Source: an uncultured Ruminobacter sp.
Lineage (GTDB): Bacteria; Pseudomonadota; Gammaproteobacteria; Enterobacterales; Succinivibrionaceae
Assembly: GCA_900767005.1 (NCBI GenBank)
Contig: CAAFXL010000096.1
Span: forward strand, 1-38,219
Reading direction: 5' to 3'
Length of the DNA stretch: 38,219 bases
Shown here: positions 1 through 8,319 of the stretch, piece after piece
How the letters are laid out: every line of letters begins with the position of its first letter
How positions within the stretch are numbered: the stretch's first letter is position 1
The notes under the pieces: model-generated
Databases searched by the model: none
What the model was told of the DNA's origin: nothing
The model's input: the letters and a program-made list of their open reading frames with translations, nothing else
Translations under genes and position numbers: made by a program

Positions 1-1
1 C

Positions 2-1069
2 AAAGCAGAATTCAAATTGGATTCTCGAATAACAAAATTTGTCGGGCAAGTATCAATGAACTTGGTTATTTTGCATAAGACCGGTGAATATTCAACAATT
101 ATTGATGATTCAGGAGAAACACAAGAAATTGAAAAAGTAATTACAATTACATCGGATACATTATCGTTAAACATTGAAAAATCTAGTAACTTTATTTCAT
201 TTAGTTTTTCAACAGCAGAAGAACTAGAAGAAGCTGGTTCACTTGTTACCGAATTAATAAAAGGATTATCTTCATTCCCTACTGAGTACATTAAAAAATC
301 GGATGGGATTATTTGTTTAGATTCTTTGCCAACAAATTTATTGCCTTACGCAGAAAAATGTATATTTGTTAGAGATTCGGGTGCGCTATATACAATAGAT
401 GAAAATGGCAATTCTAAGCAAATATATATGTCTAGTGATCAATTGCAATCGATTATAAAAACACAGGGAAACACTGCGGTTATAATTGATGTCGACAATA
501 TTACTGATAAAGATTACTATTATGACATTGATAATTCATACTTTAATAACAAGAAACCTGTTGTTATATTGCAAAAAGTAAATGGAGACAATTACAATTA
601 TTATACTTGTCAAGAATTATTACACGATGAAATCAATCTAAGATACAAAATCACATATAATAAAACCACTACAACACAATACGGAGTAACAGTACAACCT
701 TTAGTAGTTACTTTGTATAAAGATAAATCACAAAATACATATACTGAAGAAGAAGAAATAAGCGTTAGCTCTACTGATGATCTAACAGATATGATTAATA
801 ATAAGATAAGAACTGCTGATGAAATTCCCAAGAATATGAGTTTGAACGATTATCTTTTCTTAGTGTCTGAAAGTTATATTGCACAAAATAATACATTAAA
901 TGAAAATGCTGATTCAAATGAAAGTACTTATTTATCAATTGATGAAAATGATAGTCTTTCTTTAAGCACTAGTTATACTAATTCATATTTAGTTATTGAT
1001 GATAGTATATCCGAATCAAACATTTCAATTTTAAATAATAATAATAATGAACTTAAATTGAGTTATTAA
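2..1069 (+). CDS. Baseplate/tail protein, C-terminal part (gene continues from 37911 across the circular join)
   Basis: This is the C-terminal 355 codons of a 443-residue protein whose first 88 codons lie at 37911-38174. The frame is open from base 2, upstream of any start, and the end repeat restores it exactly. It follows the tail hub gene and precedes two fibre genes, a position typical of upper-baseplate (BppU-like) or fibre-anchoring proteins; this role is inferred from position. The sequence is rich in Asn, Ser, Thr and Asp, with no membrane segment or catalytic motif. The last 60 residues are a low-complexity Ser/Asn tail. The next gene starts 10 bases after the TAA with a strong AAAGGAGG site. 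Confidence 0.8.
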   Translation, partial: KAEFKLDSRITKFVGQVSMNLVILHKTGEYSTIIDDSGETQEIEKVITITSDTLSLNIEKSSNFISFSFSTAEELEEAGSLVTELIKGLSSFPTEYIKKSDGIICLDSLPTNLLPYAEKCIFVRDSGALYTIDENGNSKQIYMSSDQLQSIIKTQGNTAVIIDVDNITDKDYYYDIDNSYFNNKKPVVILQKVNGDNYNYYTCQELLHDEINLRYKITYNKTTTTQYGVTVQPLVVTLYKDKSQNTYTEEEEISVSSTDDLTDMINNKIRTADEIPKNMSLNDYLFLVSESYIAQNNTLNENADSNESTYLSIDENDSLSLSTSYTNSYLVIDDSISESNISILNNNNNELKLSY

Positions 1070-1079
1070 AGGAGGAAAT

Positions 1080-2222
1080 ATGGCAACATTAAGCTCAACA
1101 GTAAAAAAAGGAAAACTTACACAAAAAACTTCAGCGACTGAATTAACTGCTTTGTATCCTGTTACTAGTGCTGATATAGTCGAGGAAACCACTAGTAAAA
1201 AAATAATGACTTCCGATGAAAGAACAAAATTAAGTGGGATTGCATCGGGAGCACAAGTCAATATATTAGAAGGTGTACAATTAAACGGAAAAGATTTAAC
1301 CATTACAAATAAGAAAGTTAATATTGTTGTTGATACATCGGATAAAATCAATGTTAGTGATAAAGGAGTTGCTAATGGGGTTGCAACACTTGATTCTGGC
1401 GCAAAAATACCATTATCGCAAATACCTGATGCTGTTTTAGGTCAAATGACTTTTGGTGGTATCTTGTCAGTTACAAACAATGGTGTTTCACATATCGAAG
1501 TGTCAGCAAATGCGATTTCTTTAGGGATACCCGCTAGTTCTAGTGCTAGTGCTATTGATGATTTATATAGAGCTAATCCAACTAGATTTGCTGGTCTTTA
1601 TTTTATAGTTAGTGAGTCTATTACTAATGCTACATTGACCTTTGGCTCTGCACAAATTAATAATGTTACAACTGGTGACTGGATTGTATTGTTAGGAACA
1701 TATACATCAACTGCCGCTCCATATGGAAAAGTAGATAATACTGATGCAGTTACAAGCGTTGCGGGAAGAACTGGCGCTGTCACTTTGACAAAATCAGATG
1801 TCGGATTGGGGAATGTTACAAACGAATCAAAAGCAACAATGTTTGCAAGCGCAGCATTAACAGGCACTCCAACCGCACCAACTGCAGATGCTGGTACAAA
1901 TAATACTCAAATCGCTACTACTGCCTTTGTTCAAACAGCTGTAACTAATGGCACTGCTGATAAAGCAAAAAAATTAGAAACCGCTAGAACTATATCAGCA
2001 ACTGGCGACATTTCATGGTCAGTGTCGTTTGATGGAAGTGCAAATAAATCAGGTACTGCTACTTTGGCAAATAGTGGAGTTACCGCTGGAACATATAGCG
2101 CGGTCACAGTTGATGCAAAAGGAAGAGTGACCAATGGAGCGCAATTTATTAAAGTCATCGACTCTATAACTGCGGATATTAGCGATGTTGCTACAGGTGG
2201 ATTAGTATTTGTTGCACAATAA
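1080..2222 (+). CDS. Tail fibre protein with collar-type repeats
   Basis: A 380-residue protein with a likely role in host recognition. Visible family hallmarks are VAGRTGAVTLTKSDVGLGNV (about residues 223-242), followed by LTGTPTAPTADAGTNNTQIA and a C-terminal TAGTYSAVTVDAKGRVTNG. All three are recurrent in phage tail fibres, including those of Gram-negative phages. The N-terminus MATLSSTVKKGKLTQKT resembles the start of the next gene (MATVSSEYLRGYLSQKQ), suggesting both fibres dock through a similar short anchor. AAAGGAGGAAAT precedes the ATG. No signal peptide or membrane segment is seen, and no peptidoglycan-cleaving domain is visible. Confidence 0.85.
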   Translation: MATLSSTVKKGKLTQKTSATELTALYPVTSADIVEETTSKKIMTSDERTKLSGIASGAQVNILEGVQLNGKDLTITNKKVNIVVDTSDKINVSDKGVANGVATLDSGAKIPLSQIPDAVLGQMTFGGILSVTNNGVSHIEVSANAISLGIPASSSASAIDDLYRANPTRFAGLYFIVSESITNATLTFGSAQINNVTTGDWIVLLGTYTSTAAPYGKVDNTDAVTSVAGRTGAVTLTKSDVGLGNVTNESKATMFASAALTGTPTAPTADAGTNNTQIATTAFVQTAVTNGTADKAKKLETARTISATGDISWSVSFDGSANKSGTATLANSGVTAGTYSAVTVDAKGRVTNGAQFIKVIDSITADISDVATGGLVFVAQ

Positions 2223-2231
2223 GGTGATTAA

Positions 2232-4304
2232 ATGGCTACTGTATCATCGGAATATTTAAGAGGATATTTATCTCAAAAGCAAGATGACGGTTCATTGAAA
2301 AAATTATTACCAGAAATATCCGGAAATGCTATTCATTATATTGAGGGTAATACAACTGGTACAGCCGGCACTTGGACAGGAACAAGCGAAGAAATCACTA
2401 GTTATTATAATGGGCTTACAATAGCATATAAAATGGGCATTGCAGGAGCTTCAACAACTACTTTAAACATTAATAATTTAGGTGCTTTGATTGTATATCG
2501 TAATGCTACATCAAAAATTACTACTCATTATCCAGTCAATTCAGTATTAATATTAATATATACTACTAATAATAGTGGTGTAGGCTCTTGGCAATTAGTG
2601 GATTATGATAGTACTAATACATTTCAATTTAGATCATATAGTGGGGCGCTTGTTACGCTCGACGCTCTTTATAGATATATGCTCGTAGTTACAGATTTTG
2701 AAGGTAATTTAATACCTTTAAATACAACTAATAATTCAACTGCGACAAATAAAGTAATGACTACAAGAGAATTTAATCCAAAAGGATTAATTTATTATTA
2801 TAATTCATCTACAACAATATCAGCAAACGGAACTGTTACTCCAACTAACTTATATTTTCAATTAACATTTGACGCTCGCTATTCATTAAATTGTGGGCAA
2901 ACTTTAAAAACTAATTCCCCTTTATATTTAGTTGCTAATAAATCCACTACAAAAAATAGTGTCACTTTAGCTGACCCGGCATACTCTCAAAGTTTGCCAA
3001 CTGAAGATGATGGGAAAATATATATTTATTTAGGAAGAACCTATTCAACTTATCAAGCTGAATTATGTATTCATCATCCTATATATGAGTTTGTAAATGG
3101 AAAAATAAGAATTTATCAACCATCATTAAGCTATAATGAATTAAAAGATAAACCAACATCTTTAAAAAATCCTAACGCTCTTAAATTTGGCTCAAATTCA
3201 TACGATGGTAGCGAAGCAAAAACGATTACATTAAGTGACTTGGGCGGTCAAACTGCTGGAAATTATATTAGCTATACAAATAATACTGCAACAGTGGTAG
3301 GAAACTCTAAAACTGTAAGTAAAACTTATCCTGAAACACTATTTGTGCCTAATGGTCTTATCATGGGTGGAACTGCTCTATCGGCAGGATTAGTTACAAG
3401 AGGAATATGCGGTATTGATGTTCCAGATGAATCTAACGGTTCTACAAATAAATCTCAATTGTATCTCAACTATGATGGCAACAATACGAATAATCCAGCT
3501 GGGCGAGGAATTGTTATTAATGCAGGTTCAGTTGGTTCGGATTTGGGCAATGGTGTATATAGTTATTGTGCTGTTCGTGGCGATGCTTTGAAATCTTGGG
3601 TGGAAGCAAAAGGATATACAACCAACACAGGAACTGTTACATCGGTTGCTGTTAAAATGAATGGAAGCACAAAAGGAACCATTACTTCTAGTGGGACTAT
3701 TGATTTAGGAACAGTAATTACTGCACATCAAGATATTAGTGGAAAATTGGATAAAACTGAAGCGCAAAGTACTTATCAACCAATAGGGGATTATGCTTTA
3801 AATAGTAGTATTCCTACGGTTAATAATCCTACAATCACTATTAAACAGGGTGGAACTACCAAAGGTTCATTTACTTTAAATCAATCCACAGCTTCTACAA
3901 TTGAATTAGATAGCGGTGGAGGTTCAATTACTATAGATAGTTCATTATCCTCTACTTCAACAAATCCTGTTCAAAATAAAGTAATATATACAGCATTAAA
4001 CAAAAAATTAGATGGGTCAATAACTAATGTATCATCTTCTACAACTGCTGCATTCGTTAATAATTGTTATTTATGCTTACCTAAAACTACATCAAATGTT
4101 ACTTTAACGATTGAAAGTACTACTTATACAATTAAAGGATTTTTCTTGATTTATGCGACCCAAAGTATAATTTATTTATGTTATTATAATACAAGTGGAG
4201 CATTAACCATTACATCAAAATCTTGGACAGCTTCTAGTTCATACTATTTTTCTGTAAAATGTAATTATGCTTGGTGTTATCAAATTTTAGGCAAATCATT
4301 ATAA
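2232..4304 (+). CDS. Large tail fibre protein
   Basis: A 690-residue fibre protein. The N-terminal 15 residues resemble the preceding fibre. Residues of about 35-130 contain a segment (GTWTGTSEEITSYYNGLTIA, then AGASTTTLNIN) that I recognise from fibres of many gut-associated Firmicutes phages. The centre carries a typical beta-rich run (FGSNSYDGSEAKTITLSDLGG), and the C-terminal third holds short repeats such as TITIKQGGTTKGSF. The tip (about 600-690) is distinct and Cys/Tyr/Trp-rich and may be the receptor-binding part (inference). The start has AAGGTGATTAA upstream, 9 bases after the previous stop. Confidence 0.85.
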   Translation: MATVSSEYLRGYLSQKQDDGSLKKLLPEISGNAIHYIEGNTTGTAGTWTGTSEEITSYYNGLTIAYKMGIAGASTTTLNINNLGALIVYRNATSKITTHYPVNSVLILIYTTNNSGVGSWQLVDYDSTNTFQFRSYSGALVTLDALYRYMLVVTDFEGNLIPLNTTNNSTATNKVMTTREFNPKGLIYYYNSSTTISANGTVTPTNLYFQLTFDARYSLNCGQTLKTNSPLYLVANKSTTKNSVTLADPAYSQSLPTEDDGKIYIYLGRTYSTYQAELCIHHPIYEFVNGKIRIYQPSLSYNELKDKPTSLKNPNALKFGSNSYDGSEAKTITLSDLGGQTAGNYISYTNNTATVVGNSKTVSKTYPETLFVPNGLIMGGTALSAGLVTRGICGIDVPDESNGSTNKSQLYLNYDGNNTNNPAGRGIVINAGSVGSDLGNGVYSYCAVRGDALKSWVEAKGYTTNTGTVTSVAVKMNGSTKGTITSSGTIDLGTVITAHQDISGKLDKTEAQSTYQPIGDYALNSSIPTVNNPTITIKQGGTTKGSFTLNQSTASTIELDSGGGSITIDSSLSSTSTNPVQNKVIYTALNKKLDGSITNVSSSTTAAFVNNCYLCLPKTTSNVTLTIESTTYTIKGFFLIYATQSIIYLCYYNTSGALTITSKSWTASSSYYFSVKCNYAWCYQILGKSL

Positions 4305-4313
4305 GGAGATTTT

Positions 4314-4706
4314 ATGAAATTTAAACTAGATAAAAATAATAAAATATTAATGTATGGAGGTGATATTTTTGATTATTCAATAGATATTGAAATATCTGAT
4401 ATCGATTTAGAATTGTTAAATAACAAATTTACGAGTAATGAATGTTTTTTAAAAAATACTAATGTTATTATTGGCTCAACAATAAAGACTTCACTATTAG
4501 ATGAAGAAATAAAAAATAATCTGAGAGCCCAAAGAATTGAAATATTAAAGGCTTTCGATATTTACAAAACTAATGTATTATATGGTTTGATAAATGAAAG
4601 TGAAGAAGAACATCTTATCATATTTGACTGGTACAATAAAATGCTAGAATTAGAAGAATCGGCGTTTGCGAAAATACCAGAAAAAATTAAATATTATATG
4701 AATTAA
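4314..4706 (+). CDS. Fibre-associated small protein (possible fibre assembly helper)
   Basis: A 130-residue acidic protein directly behind the fibre gene (AAGGAGATTTT site, 9-base gap). The second half has the pattern LRAQRIEILKAFDIYKTNV, then IFDWYNKMLELE, then IPEKIKYYMN. The order of a helical segment, a W-Y motif and a C-terminal I-P-x-K is common in small genes after fibres, some of which are tail assembly chaperones. The C-terminal pattern recurs in the next gene. No catalytic motif is present. Role is inferred from position and pattern. Confidence 0.65.
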   Translation: MKFKLDKNNKILMYGGDIFDYSIDIEISDIDLELLNNKFTSNECFLKNTNVIIGSTIKTSLLDEEIKNNLRAQRIEILKAFDIYKTNVLYGLINESEEEHLIIFDWYNKMLELEESAFAKIPEKIKYYMN

Positions 4707-4745
4707 TTGCAGTAAAAGATAATTCCTCTACTTTTAGGAGGATTT

Positions 4746-5198
4746 ATGATCTTAGAAATAGATGATAAAAAATTTATTAAAGACACTAATGGCGACGCTC
4801 TAGTTTTCTTTAATGCAAAAACGAAATCTTTTTGTTTTAAAACTTTTGAAGAACTAAACTGCGAAACATCCAAAGAACTAAAAAGGTTAAATGAAAACAT
4901 TGAGAAATTAGAGCAATCTTTTGAATTATTTAAAACTGACAGTATAAATCAAATTAATAATTTAATGGGCTTATTTACCAATGATGAAGTGAAGAAATCA
5001 TTATTGTATAATATGGCAGTTATATTATTATTTTTAGATTTACAAGTGAACGATATTAATCAAGAAGTAGATTTAGTTTCTATTATTGATTGGAGCAAGA
5101 AGCTGGATGAAAGCAACATCCCTGAAGCATTAAAAACTTACATTGAAAGATTATCTAATCCTTCTTTTAGTAATGTTGATACAAAGGAGGAGAAGTAA
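4746..5198 (+). CDS. Fibre-associated protein with coiled coil, related at its C-terminus to the preceding gene
   Basis: A 150-residue protein. Residues of about 35-70 form a probable coiled coil (leucine/glutamate heptads, ETSKELKRLNENIEKLEQSF). The C-terminal part IIDWSKKLDESNIPEALKTYI parallels IFDWYNKMLELE..IPEKIKYYM of the gene before, suggesting duplication of a shared C-terminal module. The ribosome site TTTAGGAGGA is preceded by ATTCCTC, which could pair with it in a short hairpin. Function unknown; probably acts with the fibres. Confidence 0.65.
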   Translation: MILEIDDKKFIKDTNGDALVFFNAKTKSFCFKTFEELNCETSKELKRLNENIEKLEQSFELFKTDSINQINNLMGLFTNDEVKKSLLYNMAVILLFLDLQVNDINQEVDLVSIIDWSKKLDESNIPEALKTYIERLSNPSFSNVDTKEEK

Positions 5199-5202
5199 TA
5201 AT

Positions 5203-5628
5203 ATGATTGAAAATCTAATACATTTTTTAATCGATGAAACAGAAATCATCGAAACTGCTCAAACTTCTTTACAATGGCTTTTTGATTTATTAAATACAAA
5301 GCTCTTTGTATATGGCGGAACTACCATTACTATCTTATCTTTTGTTTTAATGGCGATTAAATTCTTTGTTCCTAGAAATAAACAATTAAGAGTACTTGAG
5401 ACTGAAAAGACACAGCATTTAGCGGAAATAGAAAGTCTCAAATCACAAATTAGTGAAATGAATTCTGAAATTGATGATTTAAAAAATCAAGTAAATGTTT
5501 TAATTGAGGCTAATGCTTATAATTGCAAAGTTAAAGCGCTAAAAAAAGCGAAAACCTCAACTTTGAATACAGCTCCTGATACTTTGAAAAAAGTGAAAGT
5601 TAAGGTGATTAATAATGTCAAGCAATAA
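5203..5628 (+). CDS. Single-span membrane protein with long coiled coil
   Basis: A 141-residue protein starting at MIENLIHFL, with AAAGGAGGAGAAG just upstream. An amphipathic N-terminus (1-30) precedes one membrane segment (about 35-56), a basic flank, and a coiled coil (about 62-103) of LETEKTQHLAEIESLKSQI type. The C-terminus is strongly lysine-rich. It opens a run of four membrane proteins after the fibre genes, where lysis genes usually lie. It could be a holin or membrane-disrupting protein, but it does not match a holin family I recognise. Confidence 0.7.
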   Translation: MIENLIHFLIDETEIIETAQTSLQWLFDLLNTKLFVYGGTTITILSFVLMAIKFFVPRNKQLRVLETEKTQHLAEIESLKSQISEMNSEIDDLKNQVNVLIEANAYNCKVKALKKAKTSTLNTAPDTLKKVKVKVINNVKQ

Positions 5629-6088
5629 AAGAAGCTCGATGAATCGAGTTGTTTTATCCAAAAGAAAACATTCATTTCTTGAAATCTTAGCCAATACAAT
5701 TATTTATATAGGACCATTAATTTTAATTTCCTCTATTTTTGCTTTTAAATTTGATAATATTGTTCATTGTCAAAAATCGGTTAAAATCGAATTTGCTTTT
5801 CTTCTTGTGTTAATTGTTATGTTTTTAGTTTATTACAAAATTCTTAAACGAAAAGTAAAAGAGAAACTTCAAGCAAATAAGATTAATCAAGAGAAAAACA
5901 CTCCTGTTTTAATATTTTGCAATACAATATTTAATCTTATGCCTTACGCAATTATATTGCTTGCATTTGACTTTTTACAATCAATTAATGAACCTATTCA
6001 CATGGTTGTTATTAGCCTTTTAATTGTTGAAGGGATTGGAAATTTATTATTGTTTATTGATAGTTTTAGGGAGGCGCAATATGAATAG
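5615..6088 (+). CDS. Four-span membrane protein, unknown function
   Basis: A 157-residue protein overlapping the preceding gene by 14 bases. The N-terminal 20 residues are very basic. Predicted membrane segments lie at about 25-45, 58-76, 98-120 and 129-149, with a basic loop of about 77-95 between pairs two and three. AAGGTGATTAAT precedes the start. The overlap with both neighbours indicates translational coupling in a membrane-protein cluster. Not recognised; a holin-like role is possible only by position. Confidence 0.7.
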   Translation: MSSNKRSSMNRVVLSKRKHSFLEILANTIIYIGPLILISSIFAFKFDNIVHCQKSVKIEFAFLLVLIVMFLVYYKILKRKVKEKLQANKINQEKNTPVLIFCNTIFNLMPYAIILLAFDFLQSINEPIHMVVISLLIVEGIGNLLLFIDSFREAQYE

Positions 6089-6299
6089 ATTCAAGTTATG
6101 GTTTTGTCGTTACGGATGGATAATTTTATTAACACTTAGTATTGCTATTTGCGCTATTATTTTACTTTCCATCTTTAATATTAATCTTTTAGTTTGGATT
6201 AATAGTCACAAAGACAAAATAATAACAATTATGATTTTCTTAATCTTAATTTTAATTACAGTTCTATCTGTATGGCTCAGACATCGAGCGGAAAAATAA
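6081..6299 (+). CDS. Small two-span membrane protein (holin-like in size)
   Basis: A 72-residue protein starting at MNRFKLWF after GGGAGGCGCAAT, overlapping the preceding gene by 8 bases. Two hydrophobic segments (about 12-32 and 46-66) are joined by a short charged turn (NSHKDK), and the C-terminus is basic (RHRAEK). Size, two spans and charged tail match the general build of small phage holins, but there is no neighbouring endolysin and no family match I can name. Confidence 0.65.
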   Translation: MNRFKLWFCRYGWIILLTLSIAICAIILLSIFNINLLVWINSHKDKIITIMIFLILILITVLSVWLRHRAEK

Positions 6300-6309
6300 A
6301 TATAATTAT

Positions 6310-7302
6310 ATGAGTATTACTATGAAAAAAAATCGTTATTTAATTTCTGCGCTTTTTTATTCAATCATCATTGTTTTTGTTGTAATAGTCTCATTAATTC
6401 CTTATGTTTTTGATTTAGAACACGCGAATTGGAAAAAAGTTTTTGCAAATTTTATTATTCAAGTCATTTTAATTTTGATTACATTCTCTTATCAATCAGT
6501 AGTAAGTCGTACAGCGAACATACAAGACCCACAAAGCGATTATTCTGTTGCTAAGGTAGAATTTGTCACAAGCGTAAAAAACATTCAAAATAAGACCTAC
6601 ACAAGACTTCACGAACTCTATGTGAAAGATTATAATGAAAATTTAATCAACGAGCATATTAAAGAATTAATGCACGCTTATGAATTAGAAAATTCTTTTC
6701 TTACTTGTGAAAAATCAATTATTTACACTGCTTTTCAAGAAAAGAAAATCACTTCAAAACAATTAAGGATTATTGAAAAGTGCAGAAAACGTAAATTCAA
6801 CTTATCTTTTTATAATGTTAAAGATTTAACTTGTTCTGTGACATTAGAAACGACTAAAAACGCTAATAAATCTCAAAAAACAAGTATTACTATGGAAGTA
6901 TTGCTATCTCGTGTTTTATGGCTTTTAGTTTGCTCTTTCTTATTCGCTACAGTAGCACCTGAAGCAATTCAAAATGGGATTACTCTTGAAAATATTTCTA
7001 ATATGATTTTTAGATTGATTGCTGTTGGTAGTGGTATCTTAACTGGATATACTTGCTCTCAAATGCTTATCAAAGATGATGTTAGATTATTTAATAATTT
7101 CACTAACTTTAATATTAAATTCATCCAGGAATTAGAAAATAAAACTTGGATCCCTAAAGATGAAGATGTTAAAGTTTCTATTGTTGAAGAAATCATCAAT
7201 AGACAAAACAAATCTAGTTCTTCTGAAGAAATTATAGAGATATCAGAAGATGATTTAAAAAAATTAAATGAAGTAAAAGAAGTTGTTAATGAATTGAAGT
7301 AA
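6310..7302 (+). CDS. Multi-span membrane protein with cytoplasmic-type helical domain
   Basis: A 330-residue protein, or 326 from the second Met. Hydrophobic segments are at about 14-34 and 46-63, then after a 130-residue charged helical domain at about 204-224 and 234-255. The C-terminal 70 residues are charged and helical, ending in an acidic/lysine coiled region. There is no clear ribosome-binding site before either start, unlike nearly every other gene here, so the start is uncertain and translation may be coupled to the gene 10 bases upstream. Function unrecognised; unusually large for a lysis gene. Confidence 0.65.
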   Translation: MSITMKKNRYLISALFYSIIIVFVVIVSLIPYVFDLEHANWKKVFANFIIQVILILITFSYQSVVSRTANIQDPQSDYSVAKVEFVTSVKNIQNKTYTRLHELYVKDYNENLINEHIKELMHAYELENSFLTCEKSIIYTAFQEKKITSKQLRIIEKCRKRKFNLSFYNVKDLTCSVTLETTKNANKSQKTSITMEVLLSRVLWLLVCSFLFATVAPEAIQNGITLENISNMIFRLIAVGSGILTGYTCSQMLIKDDVRLFNNFTNFNIKFIQELENKTWIPKDEDVKVSIVEEIINRQNKSSSSEEIIEISEDDLKKLNEVKEVVNELK

Positions 7303-7334
7303 AAATTGGATGTTTTGCAGTGGAAAGCGAAACA

Positions 7335-7598
7335 ATGGAAAAACACAAATTTATTCAGTGCATTAAACTCTTAACCCCTAATCAATTAAAAGATATTTGC
7401 AATTATCTTTATATTGATGAATATTATCTTTTACTTGAAGATTATTATCTAAAAAGATATAAATTATTTGATTTAGAATATCGGCATTCGATGTCATCTT
7501 CAAAACTTGTTAAAACTTTAAAGTTTTGTCGTATGAAAATTGAACATGCTTTATCCGATGATGATTTTTTGAATAAATATGGAAAATTTTTTAAGTAA
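7335..7598 (+). CDS. Small helical protein, possible HTH (sigma region 4-like)
   Basis: An 87-residue protein (start MEKHKF; a GTG at 7320 is the alternative). The pattern LTPNQLKDICNYLYIDEYYL, then YKLFDLEYRHSMSSSKLVKTL and CRMKIEHAL, is reminiscent of small phage proteins built like sigma-70 region 4, where a helix-turn-helix follows an L-x-D element. The match is weak. The start lacks a clear ribosome site. It is the last gene before a strong terminator at 7602-7632. Confidence 0.5.
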   Translation: MEKHKFIQCIKLLTPNQLKDICNYLYIDEYYLLLEDYYLKRYKLFDLEYRHSMSSSKLVKTLKFCRMKIEHALSDDDFLNKYGKFFK

Positions 7599-7601
7599 TT
7601 T

Positions 7602-7632
7602 ATGAGAGCTTTTTGGCTCTCATTTTTTTTTG
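7602..7632 (+). terminator. Rho-independent terminator
   Basis: Stem ATGAGAGC / GCTCTCAT around a T-rich loop, followed by at least eight T. It sits four bases after the stop at 7598 and ends the membrane-protein block. Confidence 0.85.
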
Positions 7633-7665
7633 CTCTTTTTTTACAATGTAATTGTAAAGGAGAAT

Positions 7666-8034
7666 ATGTCAATGCCTCAATATGGTTTAGGTTTTCAAAA
7701 TCCTTATGGATTTATCCCTCAAAATAATACTACTCAATCAATGAACATATATGATTATGTTAATGGTTTAGATGGAATGAAAAATTATCCAATTCAGCCT
7801 AATTCAACAATCCTTTTAATTGATCGTTCAAATCCTTTTGCATATTTAAAAACTGCAAATGCAATGGGTCAGTCGACTATTCAATATTTTAAACTTGAAT
7901 CAATCGATGAAAGCGAAGTAAAAAAATCTTTGACTAATACTAATTCAGAATACATTACTAAGAAAGACTTAGAATTGATTTTAGCGCCTTATTTAGACCG
8001 TTTAAGCGCGGTTAGTAAAGAAGAGGGTAAATAA
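7666..8034 (+). CDS. Small virion-type protein (Gln/Pro/Asn-rich N-terminus)
   Basis: A 122-residue protein with GTAAAGGAGAAT before the ATG. The N-terminal third (MSMPQYGLGFQNPYG) is glycine-, glutamine- and proline-rich; the middle (NSTILLIDRSNPFAYLKTAN) looks like a small beta unit; the C-terminal 40 residues are helical. I recognise this type, together with the next gene, as a recurring pair in gut Firmicutes phages, but no function is known to me. It is the first gene after a terminator, so it may have its own promoter; the inverted repeat TTACAAT/ATTGTAA lies just upstream. Confidence 0.65.
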   Translation: MSMPQYGLGFQNPYGFIPQNNTTQSMNIYDYVNGLDGMKNYPIQPNSTILLIDRSNPFAYLKTANAMGQSTIQYFKLESIDESEVKKSLTNTNSEYITKKDLELILAPYLDRLSAVSKEEGK

Positions 8035-8037
8035 TAT

Positions 8038-8298
8038 ATGAATCCGCTTTTTAACGCGTTAAATACTACTACAAGCGCTAATAATGCTAGTTCTTTAATG
8101 CAAGCATATAAAACATTTTTAAACGCAGGTAATCCTATGGTTGTTTTTAAACAAATGGCAATAAAAAATCCTCAATTACAACCGATTTTAAGCGTTATTG
8201 AAAGTGGTGGTAATCCTGAACAAATAGCACGCCAAATGATGGCTCAACGTGGAATTAATCCGGATGAATTTATCAAGCAATTAAATGCTTATAAATAG
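8038..8298 (+). CDS. Small Asn/Gln/Ala-rich phage protein
   Basis: An 86-residue protein starting three bases after the preceding stop, with AGAGGG upstream. It has two helical halves: SSLMQAYKTFLNAGNPM and EQIARQMMAQRGINPDEF. The QMMAQRGINPDEF pattern is one I recall in small phage genes next to proteins like its neighbours. No membrane segment, Cys or catalytic motif. Probably a virion or assembly factor (inference from neighbours). Confidence 0.65.
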   Translation: MNPLFNALNTTTSANNASSLMQAYKTFLNAGNPMVVFKQMAIKNPQLQPILSVIESGGNPEQIARQMMAQRGINPDEFIKQLNAYK

Positions 8299-8319
8299 AT
8301 TAGAAAGGAGGTGAACACA

